Assembly (NCBI RefSeq): GCF_019511345.1
Contig: NZ_JAEUAK010000002.1
Span: 248,001 to 312,000 of the forward strand
Direction of reading: 5' to 3'
Length of the DNA: 64,000 nt
From: Rhizobium mesosinicum
GTDB taxonomy: Bacteria > Pseudomonadota > Alphaproteobacteria > Rhizobiales > Rhizobiaceae
This document shows positions 1 through 7,748 of the stretch, in pieces. The translations under genes and the position numbers were made by a program. Below the pieces are notes generated by a model. It did no database searches and was not told the DNA's origin. It was given only the letters and a program-made list of their open reading frames with translations. How positions within the stretch are numbered: the first letter of the stretch is position 1; each line of letters begins with the position of its first letter.

Positions 1-101
1 GCAGCGCCTGCCGCGCCGCGCTCGATGGAAGAAAGACCGTTGAAGAGGCGCGCGCGGAGTTTATGGCGGCGGCTGAGGAAGCAAAGCTTAAAGTGCATTA
101 A
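1..101 (+). CDS. DUF982 family protein, C-terminal fragment
   Basis: This is the 3' end of a gene whose start lies left of the window. The frame that closes at a TAA at 99-101 encodes about 32 residues ending in an alanine-rich helix (core ARAEFMAAAEEAKL). The arrangement of a Cys-Arg-Ala-Ala-Leu stretch followed by an Ala/Glu-rich helix resembles the C-terminus of the small (80-100 residue) DUF982 proteins, which are numerous in Rhizobium genomes and have no known function. The family call rests on pattern recognition of a short fragment, so it is moderate. Confidence 0.5.
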   Translation, partial: SACRAALDGRKTVEEARAEFMAAAEEAKLKVH

Positions 102-159
102 GCTTTCGGCGGTGATATAGGACAATAAAAGTCCGGGCCGTCCCGAAATGGCGCAATTC

Positions 160-351
160 TTAATTTTCAGTTAATCGTGCAGCTCGCTCGGAGCTTTGTC
201 CCGAAAGAGATTGCGTTATTCCTCTATTCATCAATAGAGCGACGCCAGCCATCATGATGATGGTTAGAATATTGTACCCTCTAGGGATTGCGAACGAGCC
301 TCGCTCGCAAAAAACTTCGAATATTCGGTCAACAATCCGAAGTGTTCTCAT
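160..351 (-). CDS. possible small membrane protein (63 aa)
   Basis: An open frame starting at ATG 351 encodes 63 residues with one plausible membrane helix near residues 27-43 (TIIMMAGVALLM). It overlaps the last 23 bases of the preceding minus-strand gene in another frame, and GGTTAGAG lies just upstream of the start. The local sequence is more AT-rich than its surroundings. I do not recognise a family; it could be a chance frame. Confidence 0.2.
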   Translation of the reverse strand: MRTLRIVDRIFEVFCERGSFAIPRGYNILTIIMMAGVALLMNRGITQSLSGQSSERAARLTEN

Positions 352-592
352 CTCTAACCTGAATATATCCCACACCGATGATTGTACCATCTGCGGCACG
401 GATGAAGGACGGCAGGTAACGCGGTTCAGCAGGCTTGCAGATGGTGGCGCTGGTATATTCGTTCAGCGCAATTTCGTCTTTCGGCAAGGCCGAATAATTC
501 ACGTCGGTTTCGAGCGAGGCATAGGCGGAGCCGGCAAAAGCGCCGCACCCAAGAAGAAGAGCCGCGGCCCACAGACGGATAAGCGTTTGCAT
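329..592 (-). CDS. small exported protein of unknown function (87 aa)
   Basis: The ATG at 592 is preferred over the longer frame start because AGGAG sits a few bases upstream. The product begins with a signal peptide (MQTLIRLWAAALLLGCGAF, then a likely AYA cleavage site near residue 25). The mature part is about 60 residues with an Asn/Tyr-rich beginning and a Cys-Lys-Pro-Ala-Glu-Pro-Arg-Tyr-Leu-Pro segment; it ends in Cys. Two cysteines in the mature part could form a disulfide in the periplasm. The signal peptide also contains a Gly-Cys, so a lipoprotein is conceivable but the lipobox is poor. No family recognised. It is divergent from, and only 14 bases away from, the decayed lipoprotein gene on the plus strand. 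Confidence 0.55.
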   Translation of the reverse strand: MQTLIRLWAAALLLGCGAFAGSAYASLETDVNYSALPKDEIALNEYTSATICKPAEPRYLPSFIRAADGTIIGVGYIQVRDENTSDC

Positions 593-606
593 TATTATCT
601 CCTGCA

Positions 607-879
607 TTGAAGCCAGCTTTTCAACACGCGAGACGGCGAGTTGGTTCCTTGCTGGCCGGCTGTTCCGCCGCGGATGCGCCTGCGCTGGAGCCCATTCCCG
701 GCAGCATCACCTATGGCGGGCAGCCACGCACGAAGCTGACGCAATCGCCGATCGGCAGCGTCGTCCACAATGACTTCTACGATCAGCAGGGCCAGCGCGT
801 CTACGAAACCTATATTCTCTAGCCCGACCGCAGCCTCAAGCTGGTGCGGCGCGAGATCGTGCCTGACTTCCCGCAATAG
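607..879 (+). pseudogene. decayed paralogue of the lipoprotein at 51898-52179
   Basis: The frame from 607 encodes a sequence that matches the intact 93-residue lipoprotein at 51898-52179 across most of its length: LAGC, then EPIPGSITYxGQPRTKLT, SPxGS, D-Q-x-G-x-x-V-x-E-T-Y-I, then PDRSL. A TAG at 820-822 interrupts the frame exactly where the intact copy has Arg before PDRSL, and reading resumes after it to a second TAG at 877-879. A single C-to-T change from a CAG codon would create this stop. The 5' end is also damaged: there is no ATG, the leader is Arg-rich rather than hydrophobic, and only 14 bases separate it from the divergent gene, so promoter and signal peptide seem to be deleted. 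The alternative is a short functional peptide of 71 residues, which is less likely. Confidence 0.7.
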
Positions 880-993
880 TGCATCGCGGCCCGCGTCCTG
901 CTTGACAGCGGCGCCAATCGAGAACATCCAAGGAACATCTGATTTTATTCGCAGGCGCGCTGATTCTCCCGCGAAGCCCAACCGGACGGCTGG

Positions 994-3054
994 ATGTATC
1001 TCGAAAGACTCAACCCCCAGCAGCGCATGGCCGTGGAGCACGGCACGCTCACAGCCGGCAACCATGTGGCCGGGCCGCTGCTGGTCATCGCCGGCGCCGG
1101 TTCCGGCAAGACGAATACGCTTGCCCATCGCGTCGCCCATCTTATCCTCAAGGGTGCCGATCCGCGTCGCATCCTGCTGATGACCTTTTCGCGCCGGGCG
1201 GCGGCCGAAATGGGCCGGCGTGTCGAACGCATCTGTGGCGAGGTTCTCGGCAAGAATTCCGGCATCATGGCCGATGCGCTCGCCTGGAGCGGCACTTTCC
1301 ACGGTATCGGCGCGCGGCTCTTGCGCGACTATGCCGAACAGATCGGCATAGACCCGGCCTTTTCCATCCACGACCGGGAAGATAGCGCCGACCTGATGAA
1401 CCTCGTGCGCCACGATCTCGGCTTCTCCAAGACCGAGAGCCGGTTCCCGACGAAAGGCACCTGCCTTGCGATCTATTCCCGCGTAGTGAATTCCGAAACG
1501 GAACTGCCGCTGGTGCTGCGTGACGCCTTTCCCTGGTGCGCCACCTGGGAGAAGCAGCTTCGTGAGCTTTTCGCCTGTTATGTCGAGTCAAAGCAGAGCC
1601 AGAACGTGCTCGATTACGACGACCTGCTGCTCTACTGGGCGCAGATGGTGGCCGAGCCTATCATCGCCGAGGATATCGGCAGCCGGTTCGACCATGTGCT
1701 CGTTGACGAGTATCAGGATACCAACAGGCTTCAGTCCTCGATCCTGCTTGCGCTCAAGCCCACCGGCCAGGGGTTGACGGTCGTCGGCGACGATGCCCAG
1801 TCGATCTATTCGTTTCGCGCGGCGACAGTGCGCAATATTCTCGATTTTCCGGCTTCTTTCAGCCCGGCCGCCAATATCGTCACGCTCGACAGGAACTACC
1901 GCTCGACGCAGCCGATCCTTGCTGCTGCCAACGCGGTGATCGATCTTGCCTCCGAGCGTTTCACCAAGAACCTCTGGACAGAACGGGAATCGCCGGAGCG
2001 TCCGCGGCTGGTGACGGTGCGCGACGAGAACGATCAGGCCCGTTATGTGGCCGACAAGGTTCTCGACAATCGCGAAGAGGGCGTGAAGCTTAAGAGCCAG
2101 GCCGTGCTCTTCCGCGCTTCGCATCACAGCGGCCCGCTGGAAGTGGAGCTGACGCGCCGCAACATTCCTTTCGTAAAGTTCGGCGGGCTGAAATTTCTCG
2201 ACAGCGCGCATGTGAAGGACATGCTTGCGGCATTGCGCTTTGCTCAGAATCCGCGCGACCGTGTAGCGGGCTTCCGGCTGATGCAGATCCTGCCGGGTAT
2301 CGGACCTTCCACCGCGCAGAAGGTGCTGGACCACATGGCCGAGGATCCAAGCCCGGTGATGGCACTCGCCGCCATGCCTGCACCGCCGCGCTCGGGCGAC
2401 GACTGGACCTCCTTCGTGTCCACCATGCAGGAACTGAAGACCGGCAAAGCCGGCTGGCCTGCCGAGATCGAACTGGTGCGGCAATGGTATGAGCCGCATC
2501 TGGAACGGCTGCATGAGGACGCCAGCGCCCGGCTTGCCGATCTCATCCAGCTTGAGCAGATCGCCGGCGGCTATGCCTCTCGCGAACGCTTTCTGACAGA
2601 ACTTACGCTCGATCCGCCCGATGCGACCTCGGATCAGGCGGGCGTGCCGCTGCTCGATGAGGATTATCTCATCCTTTCGACCATTCATTCGGCCAAGGGG
2701 CAGGAATGGACCAAGGTCTTCATGCTGAACGTCATCGACGGCTGCATCCCTTCCGATCTCGCCGTCGGCACGACGGCGGAAATCGAGGAGGAACGGCGGC
2801 TGCTCTATGTGGCGATGACCCGTGCCAAGGACAGCCTCGATCTCGTCATACCGCAGCGCTTCTTCACCTATGGACAGAATTCACAGGGCGACCGGCATGT
2901 CTATGCATCACGCAGCCGCTTCATTCCGGCGACACTCCTGCAATTCTTCGAGGTCTGCGGCTGGCCGCAGGTGAAGTCCGATACCGCGGCAGCTCAACAG
3001 GCGCGGCAGGTGCGCATCGATGTCGGTGCGCGCATGCGCGGCATGTGGCGCTAA
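994..3054 (+). CDS. UvrD/PcrA-type superfamily 1 DNA helicase
   Basis: A 686-residue SF1A 3'-5' DNA helicase of the UvrD/Rep/PcrA type, acting in cytoplasmic DNA repair or replication restart. The Q-motif (LNPQQRMAV) is at residues 6-14, Walker A (AGAGSGKT) at 33-40, and the DExx box with motif II (VDEYQDTN) near 238. Motif III-like GDDAQSIYSFRAA and motif IV-like LDRNYRST follow. Motif V (STIHSAKGQEW) and motif VI (YVAMTRAKDSLDL) lie in the C-terminal third. The length is close to that of UvrD, but this is a second, divergent UvrD-like protein typical of alphaproteobacteria rather than clearly the uvrD of nucleotide excision repair. The start has no strong ribosome binding site. Its last four bases overlap the end of the convergent gene. 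Confidence 0.9.
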   Translation: MYLERLNPQQRMAVEHGTLTAGNHVAGPLLVIAGAGSGKTNTLAHRVAHLILKGADPRRILLMTFSRRAAAEMGRRVERICGEVLGKNSGIMADALAWSGTFHGIGARLLRDYAEQIGIDPAFSIHDREDSADLMNLVRHDLGFSKTESRFPTKGTCLAIYSRVVNSETELPLVLRDAFPWCATWEKQLRELFACYVESKQSQNVLDYDDLLLYWAQMVAEPIIAEDIGSRFDHVLVDEYQDTNRLQSSILLALKPTGQGLTVVGDDAQSIYSFRAATVRNILDFPASFSPAANIVTLDRNYRSTQPILAAANAVIDLASERFTKNLWTERESPERPRLVTVRDENDQARYVADKVLDNREEGVKLKSQAVLFRASHHSGPLEVELTRRNIPFVKFGGLKFLDSAHVKDMLAALRFAQNPRDRVAGFRLMQILPGIGPSTAQKVLDHMAEDPSPVMALAAMPAPPRSGDDWTSFVSTMQELKTGKAGWPAEIELVRQWYEPHLERLHEDASARLADLIQLEQIAGGYASRERFLTELTLDPPDATSDQAGVPLLDEDYLILSTIHSAKGQEWTKVFMLNVIDGCIPSDLAVGTTAEIEEERRLLYVAMTRAKDSLDLVIPQRFFTYGQNSQGDRHVYASRSRFIPATLLQFFEVCGWPQVKSDTAAAQQARQVRIDVGARMRGMWR

Positions 3055-4112
3055 AGCGCGAGCGGCGGCTTGGCCGGTTCGAAGAAGCGGCCGATCATTT
3101 CATCGTTGACCAGGGCGATCGTCGGCGGCGACCATTTCGGATTACGGTCCTTGTCGATGACGGCTGCACGCACACCCTCGTAAAAATCCGGACCGTGCAG
3201 GATGTGCATGCAGGCCCCGAGCTCACGGGCCAAGCATTCGGCAAGCGTGCGACTCTGGCGGCCGGCTCTCAGCAGCCGCAAGGCAAGCTTGAGACTGGTC
3301 GGCGAACGTGTGAGCATCACACGGCGGGTTTCGGCAGCGAATTCGCCCTCCTCCGCACTCAGTGCGGATGCGATGTCCTCGACGCGGTTGAAGTGAAAAG
3401 CACGGTCGATCATTGTGGCATTGGCCTGCAATCTGCCCTCGCCCGGCTGCTCCGAGAGATCGCGCAGCACTGCGTCGACATCCGCCGACGAGCTTCCCGC
3501 AGGCAGGGTCGTCAAGCGCTGGACGGCCTCTTCGAGGCGCGAGGAAGGCATATAGACATCGGCAAGGCCGGTATAGATTGCATCGGAGGCATTGATATCG
3601 AGCCCGGTCAGAGCCATCCATGTGCCGCTTTCGCCGGGCGCACGAGGCAACAGCCATGTGGCGCCGATATCGGGAAAATAGCCGATACCGGTTTCCGGCA
3701 TGGCAAGGCGGGTGCGCTCGGTGACGATGCGATGGCGGCCGTAGGCGGAAAGCCCCACGCCGCCGCCCATGGTAATGCCGTCCATCAGCGCCACATAGGG
3801 CTTCGAATAGGTAGCGATTTGGTGATTGAGGCGAAATTCCTCGCGCCAGAAGGTTTCCGCGAGGCCATCGCCGGCACGCCCGCTCAGGTGAATGGCGCGA
3901 ATATCCCCGCCGGCGCAGAAGCCGCGCTCGCCCTCGCCCATTACGACGACGCTCGCCACGGTTTGATCGACGGCGAACTCATCAAGCGCGGCGCTAATCG
4001 CACGCACCATGGGGGTCGTCAGGCTGTTCAGCGCCTTTGGGCGGTTCAGCCGGATGAGGCCTGACGTGCCCCGTCGCTCGACAATGACTTCGCTCTGATT
4101 GCTGTTGTCCAT
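3051..4112 (-). CDS. 3-hydroxyisobutyryl-CoA hydrolase (enoyl-CoA hydratase superfamily)
   Basis: A crotonase-fold protein of 353 residues. The length and signature segments fit 3-hydroxyisobutyryl-CoA hydrolases, which release 3-hydroxyisobutyrate in valine breakdown: FCAGGDIRA near residues 66-74 (oxyanion hole), then DGITMGGGVGLS, MPETGIGYFPDIGATW, and the C-terminal SPTSLKLALRLL. Plain enoyl-CoA hydratases are about 260 residues and lack this C-terminal extension. The start has GAGGTGG upstream. It is convergent with the helicase gene and overlaps it by four bases. Known for the family: a Glu and an Asp near the FPDIGAT segment serve catalysis; both acidic residues are present (MPETG and FPD). 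Confidence 0.88.
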   Translation of the reverse strand: MDNSNQSEVIVERRGTSGLIRLNRPKALNSLTTPMVRAISAALDEFAVDQTVASVVVMGEGERGFCAGGDIRAIHLSGRAGDGLAETFWREEFRLNHQIATYSKPYVALMDGITMGGGVGLSAYGRHRIVTERTRLAMPETGIGYFPDIGATWLLPRAPGESGTWMALTGLDINASDAIYTGLADVYMPSSRLEEAVQRLTTLPAGSSSADVDAVLRDLSEQPGEGRLQANATMIDRAFHFNRVEDIASALSAEEGEFAAETRRVMLTRSPTSLKLALRLLRAGRQSRTLAECLARELGACMHILHGPDFYEGVRAAVIDKDRNPKWSPPTIALVNDEMIGRFFEPAKPPLAL

Positions 4113-4179
4113 GATCCACCTCGCTCCTGCCCCATGAATAAACCGGGTCGGGTCGGGGTTCCAGTGGCTGGCCGATCAG

Positions 4180-6135
4180 TCAGGCGGAGAGGGACTGCGA
4201 AACGGCGACATCGCGCTGCACCGCGTAATCGATCGCCAGTTCCAGCGGCAGCGGTCGCGAGAAATAATAGCCCTGCGCCAATCTTACGCCGATGCCTTTC
4301 AGCGCCTCAGCCACATCCTCGCTCTCGACACCCTCGGCCACGGAGGCGATACCGAGGTTCTGGCAGAGATTGGCGACGGAGCGGGTGATGCTCATACAGC
4401 GCGCATCACGGTCGAAATTCATCACGAAGGCCTTGTCGATCTTCAGCTTGTCGAAAGACAGCCGGTGGATATGGCTCAAGCTCGAATAGCCCGTGCCGAA
4501 ATCGTCAAGCGCGATCGAGATACCGGCGGCGCGTAGAGTGCCGATCACCTGATCGGCTGTGTCGAAGTCTGACAGCAGCGCCGTCTCGGTGATCTCGAAT
4601 TCGATGCGTTTGGGATCGACACCGGACCGGTTGATCATGGCGAGCAATGCCATCGAGGTTTCGTGATCGCAGATATCGCGGGCCGACAGGTTGAAGGAGA
4701 CACGCAGATATGTCGGAAGGATCTTCAGGGCGTCGAGCGCCTGGCCGAAGAGGATGCGGGTCATGCGACCGATCACGGCGGTGCGTTCGGCAGCGGGAAT
4801 GAAGGCATCCGGGCTGATACGGCCGAAGCGCGCGCTGTCCCAGCGCGCGAGCGCCTCAAAACCGACGACACGGCCGCTGCGCAATTCGACAATCGGCTGA
4901 TATTCCAGCTTCAGCTCCTTGGCGAAATCGTCGGCCTGCAGCTCCAGCTCAATGAGATAGCGCTGCGTCAGGATCTTTTCATGCTCAGGTGAGAAGAACT
5001 CGACACCGCCGGTGCGCTTGCTCTTCATCTGATAGAGCGCGAAATCCGCTTTCTCGTAGAGATCTTCGGCGGTGTACTCACCCGCATCAGGATAGACGAT
5101 GCCGCAGGAGCCGGAAACGCGCACCGACCCGTCTGAGATGTCGAAAGGTTCACGTACGGCCGCACACAGCGCCAGGCCGAGGTCAGAGACGGCCCTGAAC
5201 GTCATGTCAGAGGGGAAGATGATGCCGAATTCATCGCCTCCAAGGCGCGAGACGGTGCCCTCATCGCCCACCAATGAGACGAAGCGGCGCGCCGTCTCCT
5301 TCAATACGAGGTCGCCGGCCGCATGGCCGAAGACGTCGTTGACCGGCTTGAAGCCATCGAGATCTATGATACCGATGACAGGCGGCGAGGCAGGGGCCTT
5401 CGACAGCATCTTTTCGAGCGACAGGAAGAAGCTGCGGCGATTGGCAAGGCCCGTCAACTGGTCCTGCAGCGCATTGCGGCTATTGACGAGGTTCAGCTCC
5501 TCTGCTTCGGCCTGCTTCTGCTTCAGTTCCTCGGTAAGCCGCACCAAATGGGTGAAATTCTGGAAGTAACTGTTGATGACGCGCAGGAACGGCAGCACGA
5601 GAAACAAGCCGCTGACTGCCGTTGCGACGAAAACCGGATTACCGGAAAACAGGAAGGTCACGATCATGGCCGTGAAGGTGATGACCGTGGTGATCGCCGC
5701 CGCGAGCGGCAGATGCATCAGGCAGAAGACGCAGGAAATACCGGTTACGACAAGGAAATAGGCGATCTGGCCCTGCTGTGAGGCATCGCCATATTGATAG
5801 AGCGCAATGGCCCAACCGCCGAAGCCGATCGTGAGGATAACGGCGCCGACCAGCGCCACCTTCATCAGCCGCAGCGCACGCTCCGGCGTGACATTTTCCT
5901 TGCCTGATATTTCCCACCAGCAGAGGCGGAAGACGCAAACGATGCTGAGACCGACGGGAATGTAGAGCGAAAGCCAAAGAGGCGCAGACTTGATATGCGT
6001 GATGGCCACGGCCAGCGCATTGATGACAAGAAGAACGTAGAGAATTGGAATCTGTGACGACAAAGCTTTGAACTGTGCCACCAGAAACTTCGGATTATCT
6101 TTTTGCAGCCGCAACGAGGCTATGAAGTTCTTCAT
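4180..6135 (-). CDS. membrane-bound GGDEF-EAL protein (c-di-GMP turnover)
   Basis: A 651-residue protein with a hydrophobic N-terminal half (residues about 30-190) that holds roughly five or six membrane helices, then a coiled segment (ELKQKQAEAEEL), a GGDEF domain and an EAL domain. The diguanylate cyclase signature is intact (RLGGDEFG near residues 297-303). No RxxD inhibitory site lies at the usual distance before it. In the EAL domain the motif is present as FEALARW, and DDFGTGYSSL and the AEGVE loop are also there, so both cyclase and phosphodiesterase could work. AAAGGG before the ATG supports the start. The ligand of the membrane sensor region is unknown. Transcription is minus-strand, with the gene lying downstream of galE. 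Confidence 0.92.
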   Translation of the reverse strand: MKNFIASLRLQKDNPKFLVAQFKALSSQIPILYVLLVINALAVAITHIKSAPLWLSLYIPVGLSIVCVFRLCWWEISGKENVTPERALRLMKVALVGAVILTIGFGGWAIALYQYGDASQQGQIAYFLVVTGISCVFCLMHLPLAAAITTVITFTAMIVTFLFSGNPVFVATAVSGLFLVLPFLRVINSYFQNFTHLVRLTEELKQKQAEAEELNLVNSRNALQDQLTGLANRRSFFLSLEKMLSKAPASPPVIGIIDLDGFKPVNDVFGHAAGDLVLKETARRFVSLVGDEGTVSRLGGDEFGIIFPSDMTFRAVSDLGLALCAAVREPFDISDGSVRVSGSCGIVYPDAGEYTAEDLYEKADFALYQMKSKRTGGVEFFSPEHEKILTQRYLIELELQADDFAKELKLEYQPIVELRSGRVVGFEALARWDSARFGRISPDAFIPAAERTAVIGRMTRILFGQALDALKILPTYLRVSFNLSARDICDHETSMALLAMINRSGVDPKRIEFEITETALLSDFDTADQVIGTLRAAGISIALDDFGTGYSSLSHIHRLSFDKLKIDKAFVMNFDRDARCMSITRSVANLCQNLGIASVAEGVESEDVAEALKGIGVRLAQGYYFSRPLPLELAIDYAVQRDVAVSQSLSA

Positions 6136-6243
6136 GATCCCTTTTCCCTTGGCTGAAGCGAGCCAGAGAAAGCTTGATTATTCCTTATTAAGTGAGGTCA
6201 GGCCCTCGCATCTGCGCGAGGATGGTAAATGCCCGGTTGCAGT

Positions 6244-7278
6244 TCAGAAGGAAGCCGCAGCCAGCGCGCGATGAATGCTATGCAGATCGTCGACGCTCCT
6301 GTTCATCAGGAAAAGCTCCCAATCGAGCGAGTTGCGGACAATGGTTTCCAGCGAATCGTGTTTCGGCGTCCAGTCCAGCACGCGGCGGGCAAGCGTCGCA
6401 TCGGCGACGACACTTGCCGCGTCGCCCGGCCGGCGCGGCGCCATATTGATCTTGAAGGAGTGGCCATTCAGGCGGGTGACCATGTTCAAGACATCGAGTA
6501 CGGAATAGCCGTTGCCATAGCCGCAATTGGCGACCAGTGGCCCCCTACCCTGGCGCAGATGCTGGAGCGCCTTCAAATGCGCCGCCGTCAAATCGCTCAC
6601 ATGGATGTAATCGCGCACGCCGGTGCCGTCATGGGTCGGGTAATCGAAGCCGTAAACGGCGATGCTGTCGCGCTTTCCGAGGGCGGCCTCACAGGCGACC
6701 TTGATGAGATGGGTCGCGCCTGAGGTCGACTGGCCGGCGCGCAGATGCGGATCGGCGCCGGCGACATTGAAGTAGCGCAGCGCTACATAATCGAAATCAT
6801 AGGCGGCGGCGGCATCGCGCAGCATCATTTCAGTCATCAGCTTCGACTGACCATAAGGATTTTCCGGATTGAGCGGCGCCGTTTCCTTCACCGGAGCGGA
6901 GCTCTTCTGCTGGCCGTAAACGGCTGCCGTCGAGGAGAAGACGAAGTTACGGATGCCGGCCTTGATCGCCGCGCTCAGCAGCACGCGCGTTTTGCCCGAG
7001 TTATTGTCGTAATAGGAAAGCGGATCGGTAACCGACACAGGAACGACGGCAGAGCCGGCGAAATGGATGATTGCCTCGATATCGTTTTCGATGAAGATCT
7101 TCTTCAGCACCTCCGGGTCGGCGACATCGCCGAGATAGAAGCGCGCGGCCGGCGCAACGGCCCAACGAAAGCCGGTGGAGAGGTTGTCGAGCACGACGAC
7201 ATCTTCACCGACGTCCAGCAGCGTCCAAACCATGTGGCTGCCGATATATCCAGCCCCACCTGTCACCAGAAGCGCCAT
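6244..7278 (-). CDS. galE: UDP-glucose 4-epimerase
   Basis: A 344-residue extended short-chain dehydrogenase that interconverts UDP-glucose and UDP-galactose, feeding galactose into exopolysaccharide and LPS. The NAD-binding motif is at the N-terminus (TGGAGYIGSH, residues 6-15). The catalytic residues are visible: Ser in FSSTAAVYG (near 115) and Tyr142-x-x-x-Lys146 in NPYGQSK. The C-terminal half has APRRPGDAASVVAD, typical of GalE/ExoB. In Sinorhizobium the homologue is called exoB. There is no exo cluster in the window, so I use the general symbol. The upstream intergenic region to 7509 should contain its promoter. Confidence 0.93.
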   Translation of the reverse strand: MALLVTGGAGYIGSHMVWTLLDVGEDVVVLDNLSTGFRWAVAPAARFYLGDVADPEVLKKIFIENDIEAIIHFAGSAVVPVSVTDPLSYYDNNSGKTRVLLSAAIKAGIRNFVFSSTAAVYGQQKSSAPVKETAPLNPENPYGQSKLMTEMMLRDAAAAYDFDYVALRYFNVAGADPHLRAGQSTSGATHLIKVACEAALGKRDSIAVYGFDYPTHDGTGVRDYIHVSDLTAAHLKALQHLRQGRGPLVANCGYGNGYSVLDVLNMVTRLNGHSFKINMAPRRPGDAASVVADATLARRVLDWTPKHDSLETIVRNSLDWELFLMNRSVDDLHSIHRALAAASF

Positions 7279-7416
7279 GTCTGCATTCCCTGTTTTATAT
7301 TTTTCGGGAGCATCAGAACGGCTTTTTCCTTTCCGATTTTATTATCAAACGGCATCGGAAAGCCTTTGCCGCCGGTATGTTTTGACATGTGGTTAGAAGC
7401 CCATTTCGGGCTTTGC

Positions 7417-7503
7417 TACAATTTTATCGACCAGCCGGTTTTGGGACGAAAACGCCTCGCGCTCCCTGCGTTCGTTGACATCAAGAACGCGGCGGGGCAA
7501 ATT
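7417..7503 (+). promoter_or_regulatory. candidate promoter(s) for the leader RNA before the peptidase E-like gene
   Basis: TTGACA at 7475-7480 is followed after 17 bases by CAAATT (7498-7503), with the leader ATG only six bases further on at 7510. Initiation from this promoter would begin at or next to the ATG and give a leaderless peptide mRNA, as known for the trpL leader of Sinorhizobium. A second possible -10 (TACAAT, 7417-7422) lies further upstream without a good -35. A short hairpin (AAGCCC 7397-7402 with GGGCTT 7408-7413) precedes it. The rest of 7279-7416 is galE upstream DNA in which I see no gene. Confidence 0.4.
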
Positions 7504-7509
7504 AGCGAG

Positions 7510-7584
7510 ATGAACAATTTCGCGTTCCAGGCCATGACGATGGGCATGACGACCACCCTTTGCGGTGGGGGCGTCGGCTTGTGA
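7510..7584 (+). CDS. candidate leader peptide of an attenuator (24 aa)
   Basis: A 24-residue frame (middle AMTMGMTTTLCGGG) ends 28 bases before an intrinsic terminator. It has four Met and four Thr codons, then a Cys and several Gly codons. The Thr codons coincide with the first arm of a hairpin (CCACC 7553-7557) that pairs with GGTGG (7564-7568). No clear Shine-Dalgarno sequence is present, which agrees with the TTGACA/CAAATT pair that would place the transcription start at the ATG. The peptide is too short to assign to a family. Evidence for a role is positional and structural; see the attenuator entry. Confidence 0.45.
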   Translation: MNNFAFQAMTMGMTTTLCGGGVGL

Positions 7585-7640
7585 CCTGAAACTGTTCACT
7601 GCACCCGACCCAACCCCGCCGGACACGCGCGGGGTTTTCT
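7553..7640 (+). terminator. attenuator: alternative hairpins ending in an intrinsic terminator
   Basis: The terminator stem AACCCCGC (7612-7619) pairs perfectly with GCGGGGTT (7629-7636), followed by TTTT and a T-rich stretch. Two competing pairings exist upstream. Segment 2 (GGTGG...GTCGG, 7564-7577) can pair with segment 1 (CCACC, 7553-7557) or with segment 3 (CCGAC 7605-7609 plus CCCC 7614-7617); the latter would occupy the left arm of the terminator. This 1:2, 2:3, 3:4 order is that of ribosome-controlled attenuators. Segment 1 lies inside the leader peptide at its Thr codons. It could instead be a simple terminator of a short RNA. The downstream gene is peptidase E-like rather than a biosynthetic enzyme. 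Confidence 0.6.
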
Positions 7641-7679
7641 GTTTCTGCCCCGACGTCCGGCTGATGCAAAGGACTTCTC

Positions 7680-7748
7680 GTGGCACAAGATCTTCTCTCA
7701 ATGTTCCCTAGCGATCTGCCCCTTCAAGACAAGGAGCAGCGGCGATGA
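7680..7748 (+). CDS. candidate upstream ORF overlapping the peptidase start (22 aa)
   Basis: A GTG at 7680, preceded by AAAGGA with six-base spacing, opens a 22-residue frame (start MAQDLLSMFPSDL) whose TGA overlaps the ATG of the peptidase E-like gene in the ATGA arrangement. This suggests translational coupling. The downstream gene also has its own AAGGAG, located inside this frame, so the uORF may be incidental. No family recognised. Confidence 0.3.
   Translation: MAQDLLSMFPSDLPLQDKEQRR

Noticed and set aside
595..1413. 272-residue minus-strand frame over the lipoprotein pseudogene and helicase start
   Set aside because: Shadow of the helicase; no motif.
1588..2688. 366-residue minus-strand frame
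   Set aside because: Antisense to helicase motifs II to V; a product of high GC codon bias.
6745..7584. 279-residue plus-strand frame across galE
   Set aside because: It is antisense to galE with no family resemblance. Only its last 24 codons are of interest, as a leader peptide with its own ATG.
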